DNA of 50,755 nucleotides from JANOAR01 sp031411235 (GCA_031411235.1 JANOAR010000232.1:1-50755), one strand, 5' to 3'. Shown: positions 40,125 to 48,656, numbered from the stretch's first letter. A program made the numbers and translations. Notes: generated by a model from the sequence alone, not told the origin.

Positions 40125-40523
40125 TTAGTCGTCCTTCTCCAGCTTGTTCAAATCCCGAATCAACTGCGCACGCGGCGAAGCTGGAATGGTCTCACGCGGC
40201 AGCGTGCCAGTGATGATACCTGCCAGCGACTGCCAGCCGATCTCCCGTTGCATGATGGATGCCGCCGCCTCGCCTTCGACTTTCGGCAGCACCCGCATCC
40301 TCACAGGATCAAGCGCATCCGCCGCCGCACACAGCAGCCGCAGCGGTGAAACGCCCACCATCAACTGCCGCAGCTTCACGCCCGTCTCTGTGTTGAGGAA
40401 TGCATTCAGCTCAGCAATCGCCGTTTCATCGGCGCGAAACATCGCCAGCGTCATACCGCCCTCGCCGTTCACCGGCACCTTCAGCACCGGTTTAAACTGT
40501 CCATCCTTGCGTCTCTCGCTCAT
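40125..40523 (-). CDS. Protein between portal and scaffold, unknown
   Basis: 132 residues, overlaps the portal stop by ATGA. Basic start (MSERRKDGQFKPVLKVPV), then mixed helix (FRADETAIAELNAFLNTETG, VSPLRLLCAAADALDP) and an Arg/Lys-rich end (PRAQLIRDLNKLEKDD). No motif recognised. Position suggests a head-assembly or portal-associated protein. Confidence 0.6.
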   Translation of the reverse strand: MSERRKDGQFKPVLKVPVNGEGGMTLAMFRADETAIAELNAFLNTETGVKLRQLMVGVSPLRLLCAAADALDPVRMRVLPKVEGEAAASIMQREIGWQSLAGIITGTLPRETIPASPRAQLIRDLNKLEKDD

Positions 40524-42751
40524 TCGATTGGCCTCCCAAATTCATCCATCATCACTGGCACGCTGCCGCCGTGTTGCAGGGACTTAACCGCGTGCTCACG
40601 TTCCATCATCGCCATCTTGCGCTCATGCTCTTTGGCCATGAGCTGGCGCTTGAATTCCTCAGTCATGGAAAGTTCCTTGTCCTTCACCGAAATCTGCGGC
40701 GTGCGCATCTCCTCCATTTGTTGCGCCTGCCGTTTCTCGTTTTCAGCAGTCAGATGTTGCTCCATCTTGCGCATCTCGTTTTCCAGCACCGACCAGCGCT
40801 GAAGGAACACTTCAAACGCCTGACGCATCATCACATCCTGGCTAAACGCCTGCAAATGCGCCTGCGCGTGCGGCTTGGCACGGTTCAGACGGGCGAAGGC
40901 ATCCGCCTCAGACAAGGCACCGCCATCGCGCCGCTTGATCGTATCCTCGGCCCAGGTTGTCAGCACTTCCAGATGCACGAAGTGGTTGTCATTCGCCCCC
41001 AGGTCTTGCTTGGTGTCCGAGGTTTCAAACGAGTTGTTCTCCACCTGCGCACGCCACTTCTCATTGATGGCGAGGTTGTCCACCGGCCCGCCGTAGCCCG
41101 TCAGTTCACGAGCCATGCCTGCATCTCGCGTAACCGACTTCGCCACCTCGTAGCGGAATAACTGCTTGCCGCTCTCGGGGTAGGCTCCCACATCGGGCCG
41201 AAGATCCATGAGAGCGAGAAACACGTTGCGCGGATTGCCGTCGCCAAAAGCAGAGCGGGCCTTCACTTCCGAGATCGCCTCGAAGTCTGCCGTCGTCACC
41301 CCAATGGCCGCGAGCCGTGCGTAGGCTTCCGCCACTTCCTTGCCGCCGGGAGCGTCCTTTTTCGTCTTCCAGATGCGCCAGAAGCTCACCTGATACCACT
41401 CCGTGAGCTGGCCCATGAACCAATCCACCTCATTCGACTCCGCGCCTTGATTCTGTTGGTGTATCAACCGCGCCGCCGTGGCGGTTTGGTCAGGCGTACG
41501 CTGCGAGGCATCGACCCCGCCGAGCGCCCCTTGACGCTGATTGCCAGCGCCCTGGATTTCCCGCAGCACCTCCATGCCCCGGCGCGTGGTATCAGGAAAC
41601 TGTGTCGCCGCAAGACTGAGGCCGGTTGGCAGCAGCGTGAGCCCGCCGTAGGTCTTCATTTCCATCGCCAGCCGATGCAGATCGTCGTCACCCTGGCCTT
41701 GTAGAACCGTGCCGCCCGTGGTCAACCAGTCGGAAATGAAGCGATTGCGTGCCAGATTCTCCACGTCGAAGAACGGCAGCATCTCCATACCGATGCCGCG
41801 CAGCGCCTTGATGTCGCCCTTGCCGATGGCCAAAGGAAACAGGTGCAGCGTGTCGGTCATCGACTTGTGCCGCCGCTCGCCCTTGAAGATGAAGCCGTCA
41901 TCCTCGCCGTGGGTGATGAAATACTCAGACACCGCGCCGTCGAATTCCTTGACGTAGAACTGATAGCCCTTCACCGCGTCACCGTAGGCATCGGCGAAGA
42001 ACAAGTCGCGCCCGTCATCCGCCGCCGTGGCGAGATCAAGCTGCACGTCGCGGCCCACATCACCGGCGTCCTTCAGTCGCTGAATGACTTTCTTGATCGA
42101 CTCCACCTGCCAGCCCAGCTCACCGGCCTTGCCCGCCGACTTGCCGATCTTCGCCAGCAAATCCACCGTCTTGAACTCCGTGCGCACCGCAAACCACGGC
42201 CACTCCGCCACGTCGAGACTCGCGCCGATGGGATAGATCAAGTCGCGAGGATGAAGGCTTTTCCAGTGCCATGACAGAGGGCGCGGGAAGTGATAGATGC
42301 CGTAGCCGTGCGCCCGCCGGTTGAAAACCATGTTGCCTAGCTGCGCCTTCGCACCCTTCCAGCCATCGACAATTTTCTTGTGCTCCTTTTCAATCTCCGC
42401 CAGCCGGTTGCCTATGCCCTGAGTCACCGAGTCCGTGCCCAGCCGCACATAAGTTTCAGGCTGAGTTGTCAGGTTGAAATCGACCAGCGTGGCCTCATCC
42501 ACCGCCGCCTTCATGCCGCCCCAGTTCACCCGCACCGCGTCGCCCACGCCGTAGGTTTCATCGTTTTCCTCGGGCGGAGCGCGGTCATAGTCCGCCTCGA
42601 TCATCTCATACCTCGGCAGGAACTTATTCAGTTGCAGCGCTCGCCGGTGAATCATCGAATGCGCCAGCTTCGGGTCGGTGCAGCGCAGCGCCTGTTCATC
42701 AATAGGCTTCACCTCGGCGGAAGCCAGCGCCGTTTGCGGAGTATCGGTCAT
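40520..42751 (-). CDS. Portal protein
   Basis: 743 residues from ATG 42751; ATG 42763 lies inside the promoter -10 box (GACAATG), so I prefer the internal start. The size and make-up fit portal proteins of short-tailed phages: TWAEDTIKRRDGGALSEADA, FVHLEVLTTWAEDTI, a central YGGLTLLPTGLSLAATQFPD, and a C-terminal Glu/Met/Lys coiled coil (RQAQQMEEMRTPQISVKDKE). An N-terminal segment YGVGDAVRVNWGGMKAAVDE and LFFADAYGDAVKGYQFYVKE lie in the clip/wing part. Together with terminase upstream and scaffold downstream the assignment is strong. Confidence 0.82.
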   Translation of the reverse strand: MTDTPQTALASAEVKPIDEQALRCTDPKLAHSMIHRRALQLNKFLPRYEMIEADYDRAPPEENDETYGVGDAVRVNWGGMKAAVDEATLVDFNLTTQPETYVRLGTDSVTQGIGNRLAEIEKEHKKIVDGWKGAKAQLGNMVFNRRAHGYGIYHFPRPLSWHWKSLHPRDLIYPIGASLDVAEWPWFAVRTEFKTVDLLAKIGKSAGKAGELGWQVESIKKVIQRLKDAGDVGRDVQLDLATAADDGRDLFFADAYGDAVKGYQFYVKEFDGAVSEYFITHGEDDGFIFKGERRHKSMTDTLHLFPLAIGKGDIKALRGIGMEMLPFFDVENLARNRFISDWLTTGGTVLQGQGDDDLHRLAMEMKTYGGLTLLPTGLSLAATQFPDTTRRGMEVLREIQGAGNQRQGALGGVDASQRTPDQTATAARLIHQQNQGAESNEVDWFMGQLTEWYQVSFWRIWKTKKDAPGGKEVAEAYARLAAIGVTTADFEAISEVKARSAFGDGNPRNVFLALMDLRPDVGAYPESGKQLFRYEVAKSVTRDAGMARELTGYGGPVDNLAINEKWRAQVENNSFETSDTKQDLGANDNHFVHLEVLTTWAEDTIKRRDGGALSEADAFARLNRAKPHAQAHLQAFSQDVMMRQAFEVFLQRWSVLENEMRKMEQHLTAENEKRQAQQMEEMRTPQISVKDKELSMTEEFKRQLMAKEHERKMAMMEREHAVKSLQHGGSVPVMMDEFGRPIE

Positions 42752-42762
42752 TGGTGCCGCCA

Positions 42763-42792
42763 TTGTCGAGGCTTTTGGTGGGATATGTCAAC
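42763..42792 (-). promoter_or_regulatory. Phage late promoter (portal arm)
   Basis: On the minus strand: TTGACA (42792-42787), 18-base spacer beginning TATCCCAC, GACAAT (42768-42763). The same design as the capsid promoter at 14633. Transcription should start about 5 bases before the portal ATG at 42751, so the message is nearly leaderless. Confidence 0.7.
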
Positions 42793-42810
42793 AAAGCAAT
42801 GCAGCCAAAT
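42793..42810 (-). promoter_or_regulatory. TGGCTGCATT-type element, portal copy
   Basis: Minus strand TTTGGCTGCATTGCTTTG abuts the -35 box of the portal promoter. It shares TTTGGCTGCATTG with the copy at 17354 and TGGCTGCATT with the one at 13268. An activator site is a reasonable reading. Confidence 0.45.
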
Positions 42811-42839
42811 GGAACACGATTAGCAGGCATTGGTCGGGA

Positions 42840-43013
42840 TTATTGCCGCTTTTCAACGTCCCGCCCCACTTCATCGGACTCCAGCCGCTCACACCAAACC
42901 AAGTCCGCATCGGACATCGTGAGGCAGCGCCACAAAAGCCACAAGCGCCATTGGATCTGGCACCAGGAATTGCGCCGCTGAATCGCCAACGCCACCCGCA
43001 GACGACGAATCAC
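42840..43013 (-). CDS. Small protein with GTG start
   Basis: 57 residues from GTG 43013, overlapping the previous stop as GTGA. Arg/Trp-rich start (RRLRVALAIQRRNSWCQIQW then RLWLLWRCL), acidic end (CERLESDEVGRDVEKRQ). The overlap pattern matches the rest of this coupled gene chain. Function unknown. Confidence 0.45.
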   Translation of the reverse strand: MIRRLRVALAIQRRNSWCQIQWRLWLLWRCLTMSDADLVWCERLESDEVGRDVEKRQ

Positions 43014-43090
43014 AGCCCCGCCTCCCGCTTCATTCTCGCCCACTCGCGTTTCAGGCGTATTCGCTGCATTGAGTAGGATTCGCTGTGCAT
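43010..43090 (-). CDS. 26-residue basic peptide
   Basis: MHSESYSMQRIRLKREWARM then KREAGL, starting 3 bases after the preceding stop and overlapping the next start (GTGA). Highly basic amphipathic helix. Supported only by its tight packing in the operon. Confidence 0.35.
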   Translation of the reverse strand: MHSESYSMQRIRLKREWARMKREAGL

Positions 43091-43093
43091 GTG

Positions 43094-43483
43094 CTATTTG
43101 TCGCATATCTGCTTGTTCGCACCCCAGCGCGGGGTGATGCGGAGGCACTTCACGCGGTATCCGTCCGCAATCAGTTCTTCCTTCGTCTTGTGCGTGTCGT
43201 GGCAGAAACTTTCCCATGCTCGTTTGGCAGTGTGGCGGATGTGCCGGGATTGAAGCGTGCCCCACACCATTTGCACCGGCGCATAAACTTTCTCGTAGCT
43301 CCATGTCCACCACGGACCCTCGAACATGTCGGGATCATTGCGACGCTGTTGGATCGCCGCTTGGCACGGGATGCAGAGATCGCCCAGCGCATACATGGAC
43401 AGTGGTGCGTCACAGTATGCGCACGTCCTGGTGCGAACCCGGCGCGGCAGGGAACCGCTCGAAGCTGTCTGTGAGGTCTTCAT
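43094..43483 (-). CDS. Zinc-ribbon protein, HNH-nuclease-like context
   Basis: 129 residues from ATG 43483 (ATGA overlap with upstream gene). A knuckle pair CAYCDAPLSMYALGDLCIPC should bind zinc; the following part (PWWTWSYEKVYAPVQMVWGT, HTAKRAWESFCHDTHKTKEE) is mostly helical. Similar small proteins near terminases can be HNH endonucleases, but the HNH residues are not obvious here, so I leave it as a zinc-binding protein. Confidence 0.55.
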   Translation of the reverse strand: MKTSQTASSGSLPRRVRTRTCAYCDAPLSMYALGDLCIPCQAAIQQRRNDPDMFEGPWWTWSYEKVYAPVQMVWGTLQSRHIRHTAKRAWESFCHDTHKTKEELIADGYRVKCLRITPRWGANKQICDK

Positions 43484-43737
43484 GGGTCTTTCGCTCGCGG
43501 TTCCTGCGCTTGATTGTTCGGGACATCCTGCTTGAATGCGCGCCACACAAGCCACGCTCCAAGTATTGCTCCGGAAATGAAGCCATCGTTGCCAGCGGGC
43601 ACATCGCGCCACCACGCCACCGCAAAAGCGAGCATCCGGCAGATGAACATACCTGCCCACATGCACATCAAGACCCACGCAATGTCCCGAACAAATCGGA
43701 TGCAGGTAACGCTCGAAGTTCGGTTGTCGTGTTTCAT
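43480..43737 (-). CDS. Two-helix small membrane protein
   Basis: 85 residues from ATG 43737, ATGA overlaps on both sides. Hydrophobic segments FVRDIAWVLMCMWAGMFICR and GFISGAILGAWLVWRAF. The first codons (MKHDNRTSS) and the DNA around them are duplicated at the start of the gene at 44599 (MKHEHQPSS). Function unknown. Confidence 0.55.
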   Translation of the reverse strand: MKHDNRTSSVTCIRFVRDIAWVLMCMWAGMFICRMLAFAVAWWRDVPAGNDGFISGAILGAWLVWRAFKQDVPNNQAQEPRAKDP

Positions 43738-44150
43738 AAAGTCTTCTCCTCGCGTTCCTGATCCTCGACGTTCTGGCAATCAGGGCACACGTCATAAAGC
43801 GCGGGCCATTCGATCGTCTGTATTTGCCGCGTGCCGTGACAAGTTGCGCACACGGGTTTGCAAATCGTGTCAATGAGTGAGCTTTCCGCGCATACCTCAA
43901 TGCATACCTCACCGGAAACGGTATGTGGACGGACAAAATACGCGCACCCAAGTGCGCCGAACTTTTCGCGCCGCTCTTGCGCGTCCTTGTATGCGGCGGC
44001 GGCTGTTTCGTGAGGTATCTCGCCAGCGAGATGTCCCCGCACATAGAAGCGCACCACATACCCAGCCGCAGCCGCAGCAGCGCAACTCACACCCGCCGAG
44101 CTGTCCGCTTCGGTGGTGTCCTTCGGTTTTTGATCATCAGTCGGGGTCAT
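43734..44150 (-). CDS. Zinc-ribbon protein (CxxCxGT ... CPDC)
   Basis: 138 residues. The C-terminal CATCHGTRQIQ ... VCPDCQ pair is a DnaJ-type zinc ribbon. The N-terminal half (VVRFYVRGHLAGEIPHETAA, AYKDAQERREKFGALGCAYF) is small alpha/beta. ATGA overlaps with both neighbours. Likely nucleic-acid or protein binding; family unknown. Confidence 0.55.
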   Translation of the reverse strand: MTPTDDQKPKDTTEADSSAGVSCAAAAAAGYVVRFYVRGHLAGEIPHETAAAAYKDAQERREKFGALGCAYFVRPHTVSGEVCIEVCAESSLIDTICKPVCATCHGTRQIQTIEWPALYDVCPDCQNVEDQEREEKTL

Positions 44151-44602
44151 GATATTTTCTCGGGGTGTGAGTTGCTGTGCTTATCGTTCGCCGGACACAG
44201 AGCACGCCGTTTTGCCGCGAGGATTATCCGGCGCATTTTGAGGCCCATCCGCGTCGATGGTTCGATGGTCGCGGGGTTGAGTCCGTTCCTGTATTTTTCG
44301 CTGTCGCGCATGGTGATCTGCTGGCCCTTTTCGTTCAGCGTGTAGAATCCATCCTCGCCACATTTTGGGCAGATCGCTGTCTTTCTGGCTTCCCATTCGG
44401 GATCTTGCCGCCACTCGCGTTCGTCCTCGGTGAGCACGTAGCCGCATGACCTGCGTCCGCACTGAATAAGGCGAACAAAACGATGGAGAGGAACCGCTCG
44501 GGGCGGCTGTGTAATAGTGATCATTGTGGCTTGGTTGCTGGTGGTTCTTGCGAGGTGCCGCTGCCGGAGCGGTCCCTCATCCATACCGTTCTGGTGACTC
44601 AT
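44147..44602 (-). CDS. Small CPKC zinc-knuckle protein
   Basis: 151 residues from ATG 44602 (overlaps the upstream stop by ATGA; a start at 44524 would leave a gap, unlike the rest of this chain). Contains LIQCGRRSCGYVL and AICPKCGEDGFYTL, i.e. C-x4-C and C-x2-C, likely one zinc site. The rest is basic and low in recognised motifs. Confidence 0.5.
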   Translation of the reverse strand: MSHQNGMDEGPLRQRHLARTTSNQATMITITQPPRAVPLHRFVRLIQCGRRSCGYVLTEDEREWRQDPEWEARKTAICPKCGEDGFYTLNEKGQQITMRDSEKYRNGLNPATIEPSTRMGLKMRRIILAAKRRALCPANDKHSNSHPEKIS

Positions 44603-44856
44603 ATTCCGGGGTCTATTCCTCGCTCTTGAAGTTCCGCTACGATCCATGAGTCGGGGATGTAAACGCCGCCAAGCTTCATCACAGTCATGCCGTCCCACTC
44701 GCGCCAGACTGTTTCGAGTTCGTTGGTGGACGCATCCTTGAGCGCATTTTTTGCACGTTGCTCCATCTGGAATCTGTTCCATATTTCGAGGAAGTTCGGC
44801 GCACCAGAACGCCCCGGATGCAGGCAACGGCTCGAAGGTTGGTGTTCGTGTTTCAT
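44599..44856 (-). CDS. Small phage protein, unknown
   Basis: 85 residues, start MKHEHQPSSR shared with the gene at 43480. Charged helix (WNRFQMEQRAKNALKDASTN, ELETVWREWDGMTVMKLGGV) then YIPDSWIVAELQERGIDPGI. Coupled by ATGA to the 27-residue peptide upstream and to the next gene downstream. Confidence 0.5.
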   Translation of the reverse strand: MKHEHQPSSRCLHPGRSGAPNFLEIWNRFQMEQRAKNALKDASTNELETVWREWDGMTVMKLGGVYIPDSWIVAELQERGIDPGI

Positions 44857-44936
44857 AAAGTCATTTGCTCGCCGTCGCCTGATCCGAAGCGGTTCGGCGA
44901 CAGGGCGGGCTTTCCCTCCTTTGGCGCGGCCTTCAT
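44853..44936 (-). CDS. 27-residue coupling peptide between terminase and next gene
   Basis: Begins in the terminase stop (GATGA) and ends in the next start (TTATGA): MKAAPKEGKPALSPNRFGSG then DGEQMTL. It may exist mainly to carry ribosomes across the gap. Its last codons are part of a ~65-bp segment duplicated at 43699-43764. Confidence 0.4.
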   Translation of the reverse strand: MKAAPKEGKPALSPNRFGSGDGEQMTL

Positions 44937-46792
44937 CGCATCGCCTCCCGCCGCTTTGCCAAATAAGCCCCCACGCCACCGATCTTGCGCTTGGGTTCCA
45001 TGAAACCGTAGGGCATTGTTTCCACCGCCTGAGCCGCCATCTTGGGCTCTCCCAGCCGCAACTTGCCCCGCGTGAGGAGGTCATCGAGAATCACTCCCAG
45101 CGCGTCCATTTCATCGGGCGACTTGTCGCCGTTTTCCTTGCTCCACTTCTCCTTGGGCTGAATATCCGTGCGCCCGTCCACCTGGAACACGCCCCGGCTC
45201 ATCATCTGCTCCAGAATCACCACCGGCACCCGGCACACCGATCCTTGAGCGACCAGCGCCGCCGCGTTCAGCGCGATCTCAGCGGCCCTCGTGTGAATCC
45301 GATCCCGTGCCGTCTCTTGTTTCTTCGGCGCGTGAACATCCTTGCCCACCGCCACCCCACGGCCCACAATGCGCGTCGTCGCAGGCCCTGCTGGATTGAT
45401 GCGTTTGATCCTGCCATGACATCCGGCAATGCGTTCAATGGTATCAATGACGTGCCCCTGTTGCCCTCCGCTTTCAATGGCCACATTCGCCCAATCGACC
45501 CCCCACTCATTCACCACATCGACGATCTTCGCGGCAATCTGCCCACTCTTGTCAGGCTTGCTCTTGTCTGGCATCGCCGACTTCAGATCCACGACCTGCG
45601 CCAGCGCCCGCCGCTGCCCACCCGCCGTTCCATTAGCATAACTGGCGAGCCCATCACGCGACTCCCCCAGCTCGAGCAGCACCAACGGCACGTTGTCACC
45701 TCCCAGGGACGTATCAATGCCGACAAATCGCTCGCGCCGCTGATTATCCGCCCACGGGCGAGCCTTCGACGCCCCCACCGCGTTCGCATCCGCCTCAGAA
45801 AGAAGCGAGGGACGCCCGCCAGCCGGTGGAATGCGCCCGATGGCATACGTCCAGTAGCCCTGCGAATCGACGCCGCCCTCCTGATTCGCTAAATTCTCCA
45901 GCGAAGCCACCGAGGGCAGGAAGTGCAGACGCTTCGCCTCGGCCTCGGAGACGCGGGCGGGCGAGTTACGCGCGTCGAAGGCCATGCAGATGCCATGCAC
46001 GTCATTCCACACCTGCGTCGTCTCCCACTCCACCGCATCTTGTGCCGTGGTGTCCTCGCGATTCAATTCCTTGGGCGCAGAGTGATAGCCCAGCGTGTTA
46101 CTCCAGTCATCGGGATTTCCGATGAACAGCTCACGATAGGCCATCCACCCTTCACCGCCAGCCCCCAGGTTCAGCTTGATCGACAACGCCACCTTGCCGC
46201 AGCTCTGCGCTTCATCGACACAGAGACGGTTGCGCAGATTGTGCCCGCCGAGCTTGTCTTTCAGCTCCTCTGCCTTCGCGCCGCGGTCCATGAACGTGCA
46301 GAAAATACCCGCCACCGTCCCTCCCTCGGAGATTACTAGCCGCTTGGCCTGAGTCGAGTCGTATTTCTTACCCAACTGCCACTTTTTCGGCATCAGCGAG
46401 CGCCACTTGATCACCTGCGACCAGCAGCGCTTTTCGTGGTTCTTCAGCGTGTCAGTAACGAGCACGGTGTAAGTGCCCTCAGGATTCGCCAGCAAGTCAA
46501 CATAGAGCAACAGACCGGCAATGCTCGACTTGCCCGCCGAAGATGGCCCCCACCACGACATAATGGAGCGCCTGCACCACGCATCAATCGCTTGATCCAT
46601 CCACGAATGCCAGATCAACCCCTTGCCGTCGCCCTTATCAGGCAGCAGCAGCTTGATGGCCTTGGTCAAATGCGCGGCACGCGACAGCGCCCCGCTGAAC
46701 TGCGAGCGAAATTCATCATCCGCCGAATACAGCTTCAGCTCAATAACGATAGGGTCATCCGTCTTCCACTTCCCGCCGTAGGCTTCAATCAT
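44933..46792 (-). CDS. terL: Terminase large subunit
   Basis: 619 residues with both activities visible. ATPase: Walker A GPSSAGKS (82-89), Walker B RLCVDEAQ (189-196, Asp193/Glu194). RNase-H-type nuclease: FVGIDTSLGGDN with Asp360 and Asp366, VAIESGG with Glu440 and KSPDEMDAL with Asp560/Asp563. It would drive DNA into procapsids through the portal encoded downstream. ATGA overlap with the 59-residue gene upstream; the small subunit may be that gene or the HTH gene beyond it. Confidence 0.93.
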   Translation of the reverse strand: MIEAYGGKWKTDDPIVIELKLYSADDEFRSQFSGALSRAAHLTKAIKLLLPDKGDGKGLIWHSWMDQAIDAWCRRSIMSWWGPSSAGKSSIAGLLLYVDLLANPEGTYTVLVTDTLKNHEKRCWSQVIKWRSLMPKKWQLGKKYDSTQAKRLVISEGGTVAGIFCTFMDRGAKAEELKDKLGGHNLRNRLCVDEAQSCGKVALSIKLNLGAGGEGWMAYRELFIGNPDDWSNTLGYHSAPKELNREDTTAQDAVEWETTQVWNDVHGICMAFDARNSPARVSEAEAKRLHFLPSVASLENLANQEGGVDSQGYWTYAIGRIPPAGGRPSLLSEADANAVGASKARPWADNQRRERFVGIDTSLGGDNVPLVLLELGESRDGLASYANGTAGGQRRALAQVVDLKSAMPDKSKPDKSGQIAAKIVDVVNEWGVDWANVAIESGGQQGHVIDTIERIAGCHGRIKRINPAGPATTRIVGRGVAVGKDVHAPKKQETARDRIHTRAAEIALNAAALVAQGSVCRVPVVILEQMMSRGVFQVDGRTDIQPKEKWSKENGDKSPDEMDALGVILDDLLTRGKLRLGEPKMAAQAVETMPYGFMEPKRKIGGVGAYLAKRREAMR

Positions 46793-46968
46793 TTCGTGTC
46801 CTCCAGAGTGGCGCGGCCAGCGAAACGCAGGCGCATAATTGACCGCTCAAGCCTGTCAATAGGCTTGGCGATGGCGCGATGGCCGCAAGACCTCAGCCAA
46901 CCATCCCGCCACCAGCGAGCGTAGGCCAGCTGCCTCATCCGAGATTCCCAGTATCTTTGATCACTCAT
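46789..46968 (-). CDS. 59-residue Trp/Arg-rich phage protein
   Basis: MSDQRYWESRMRQLAYARWW continuing RDGWLRSCGHRA and a basic helix, overlapping the terminase start by ATGA and the HTH gene stop by 8 bases. Many small phage proteins next to terL are small terminase or head-completion proteins; this one is too short to decide. Confidence 0.45.
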   Translation of the reverse strand: MSDQRYWESRMRQLAYARWWRDGWLRSCGHRAIAKPIDRLERSIMRLRFAGRATLEDTK

Positions 46969-47146
46969 TGGAATTCGTTTGCCTTTGACGTTTCGTTTGG
47001 ATGCCCAGCTCTTTCAAGCGAGTCGATAGATTCGCCTTGTGGCAATGCGCCCGCTTCGCTGCGAGTGGCAGCGTGTAGCCTTGGCGAATGTAAGTGACAG
47101 CTTTGGCGAGCCGTTGGGCGACGGCCTCGGGATTGTTGGAGATCAT
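46961..47146 (-). CDS. HTH protein, candidate terminase small subunit
   Basis: 61 residues. AVTYIRQGYTLPLAAKRAHC followed by HKANLSTRLKELGIQTKRQ is a compact helix-turn-helix. A small DNA-binding protein two genes upstream of terL suits the small terminase subunit that selects phage DNA, though it is short for that role. Overlaps the gene at 47143 by ATGA. Confidence 0.5.
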   Translation of the reverse strand: MISNNPEAVAQRLAKAVTYIRQGYTLPLAAKRAHCHKANLSTRLKELGIQTKRQRQTNSNE

Positions 47147-47964
47147 TTCTTTTGTAAGTTCAACTCATCCAGCTTGGCCATGTAGTCACGCGACCGGGTA
47201 ATCAAACGGGCGTTCATATCGGCCATGTCACGGTTATATTTAGCCCGCACCTCAGTCAGGGCAGCAGCCATCCTCTCCACCACTTCGATCACCGAGGGAA
47301 ATGAATCGTCGTCGCTTGCCTCCCTCTCCGCCTCCAGGTCAATGCCAACAGTCTTGGCAATCTCTTTAACCCGCGTGTCATCATCGGCCCAGTCGGCGCA
47401 AAGCGATTTCACTCTGGCTTGATTTTTTTCGAGTTCAGACCTCCAGCCACGCACAATCCCAATCGCGTCATCCGTCGCCTTCTTCCATCCATGATCACCA
47501 CAGTAATGCCCACCGTCGCTGTGAATGATGGCGAGTAGATTTCCAGCGTAGCTGGCGTCATAGGTTTCAATCATGATGTTATCGTCCGTTGAGCATCCAA
47601 TCATAAACCGCGAAGGCGGAAGCGTAATGCCATATATCTCCAGCATCACTTGATGGTATTCAGTGTCCTCATCCACCGCCAAAGCCCCATCCTCGGCGGG
47701 GCCAAATACTGTGCCGTAGTTCGTGTAGCCTTCAACGAAGGCCGTGCCAGTAGCGATGTAATAGACATCACCCTTGCATAACAACCCAAGTTTCTCCATT
47801 CGGACACCTGCGGCGGAATCCCCGCTCTCCACAACGTCCAATAACTTTAGCCATGCCTCCTCTGGCACTGGGACGACGTTATTTAACCTGTCTGCATCAA
47901 GACATTCGTCGGCTGGAGCGAGTATGTGGCCTTTCCAGCCGTAAGCATAGGTTGAAGCGCTCAC
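47143..47964 (-). CDS. Phage protein, unknown
   Basis: 273 residues. N-terminal ~175 residues are mixed alpha/beta (YGWKGHILAPADECLDADRL, DVYYIATGTAFVEGYTNYGT, EIYGITLPPSRFMIGCS); the rest is a long charged helix (SELEKNQARVKSLCADWADD, ERMAAALTEVRAKYNRDMAD). Unknown family. ATGA overlaps at both ends keep it within the coupled leftward chain. Confidence 0.55.
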   Translation of the reverse strand: MSASTYAYGWKGHILAPADECLDADRLNNVVPVPEEAWLKLLDVVESGDSAAGVRMEKLGLLCKGDVYYIATGTAFVEGYTNYGTVFGPAEDGALAVDEDTEYHQVMLEIYGITLPPSRFMIGCSTDDNIMIETYDASYAGNLLAIIHSDGGHYCGDHGWKKATDDAIGIVRGWRSELEKNQARVKSLCADWADDDTRVKEIAKTVGIDLEAEREASDDDSFPSVIEVVERMAAALTEVRAKYNRDMADMNARLITRSRDYMAKLDELNLQKK

Positions 47965-48206
47965 GCCCCCACCTCCGATTCCTGAGTCTCAAACCACGCC
48001 AGCAAGCTCGCCGTCTGAATCATCAAACGACCCTTGGTTTGTCCTGGCGTAACGATCTTCTTCGACTTTACCGGCGGCTTAAACTCGTTCGCCTCACACG
48101 GGCGAGCCAATTGCTTGAGCGCCGTCAGCGGCAGCGAGGATACCTTGCACAGCTCGCCGTCGCGGGGGAAGGGTATCCACACAGGATGAAGAATCGGCTC
48201 TTTCAT
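47961..48206 (-). CDS. Small protein, possible excisionase-like DNA-binding
   Basis: 81 residues. The C-terminal KGRLMIQTASLLAWFETQE resembles the last turn of MerR/Xis-like winged helices (GRWLIPxxSLxxWL). The N terminus is Pro-rich. An excisionase or regulator is possible but weakly supported. Confidence 0.4.
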   Translation of the reverse strand: MKEPILHPVWIPFPRDGELCKVSSLPLTALKQLARPCEANEFKPPVKSKKIVTPGQTKGRLMIQTASLLAWFETQESEVGA

Positions 48207-48209
48207 ACC

Positions 48210-48656
48210 TTAGAAGGCCTTTCCCCCGTGCATGTGCTCGCGATTGGCGTTGTATCCCATCTTGGCAATAATCGCCTCGCCCACTGGTAGGCTTGCCCAT
48301 CCGGCATGATCCATGATGCGTATCACCACATCAGCTAACTCAACAGTGAGCATGTCAAACTGCGGCAAGTGATCGTCCATCAGGTTCTTGCGATCTCCTT
48401 CCAATGCCTCTGAAAGTTCGGAGTGCATGAGGGCGATGTTTTGGGAGGTGATGAGTTTCATCACCAAATCGTCATGCTTTGCCAAGCAAGTTTTCAATAG
48501 CTCCTTCCTCGCATCCCAAAACCCCTTGGCACAGGCGTTGGCATGAGCGGCCTCGCTGAGACTGCGGAAGAAGGCACCGAAACTAGACCCCTCCTCATCC
48601 CCAGCCCGAGCAGCGTCCAGGGCCATCAACGGAACTTTGTGCAATTGTGTATCCAT
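48210..48656 (-). CDS. MazG-like nucleotide pyrophosphohydrolase
   Basis: 148 residues from ATG 48656 (a TTG at 48665 is in frame). QNIALMHSELSEALEGDRK and then LTVELADVVIRIMDHAGW hold the ExxE12-28ExxD metal sites of MazG-type all-alpha pyrophosphohydrolases, followed by KMGYNANREHMHGGKAF typical of phage versions. These hydrolyse (d)NTPs or ppGpp-like nucleotides and are thought to tune host metabolism. First gene of the leftward arm. Confidence 0.8.
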   Translation of the reverse strand: MDTQLHKVPLMALDAARAGDEEGSSFGAFFRSLSEAAHANACAKGFWDARKELLKTCLAKHDDLVMKLITSQNIALMHSELSEALEGDRKNLMDDHLPQFDMLTVELADVVIRIMDHAGWASLPVGEAIIAKMGYNANREHMHGGKAF

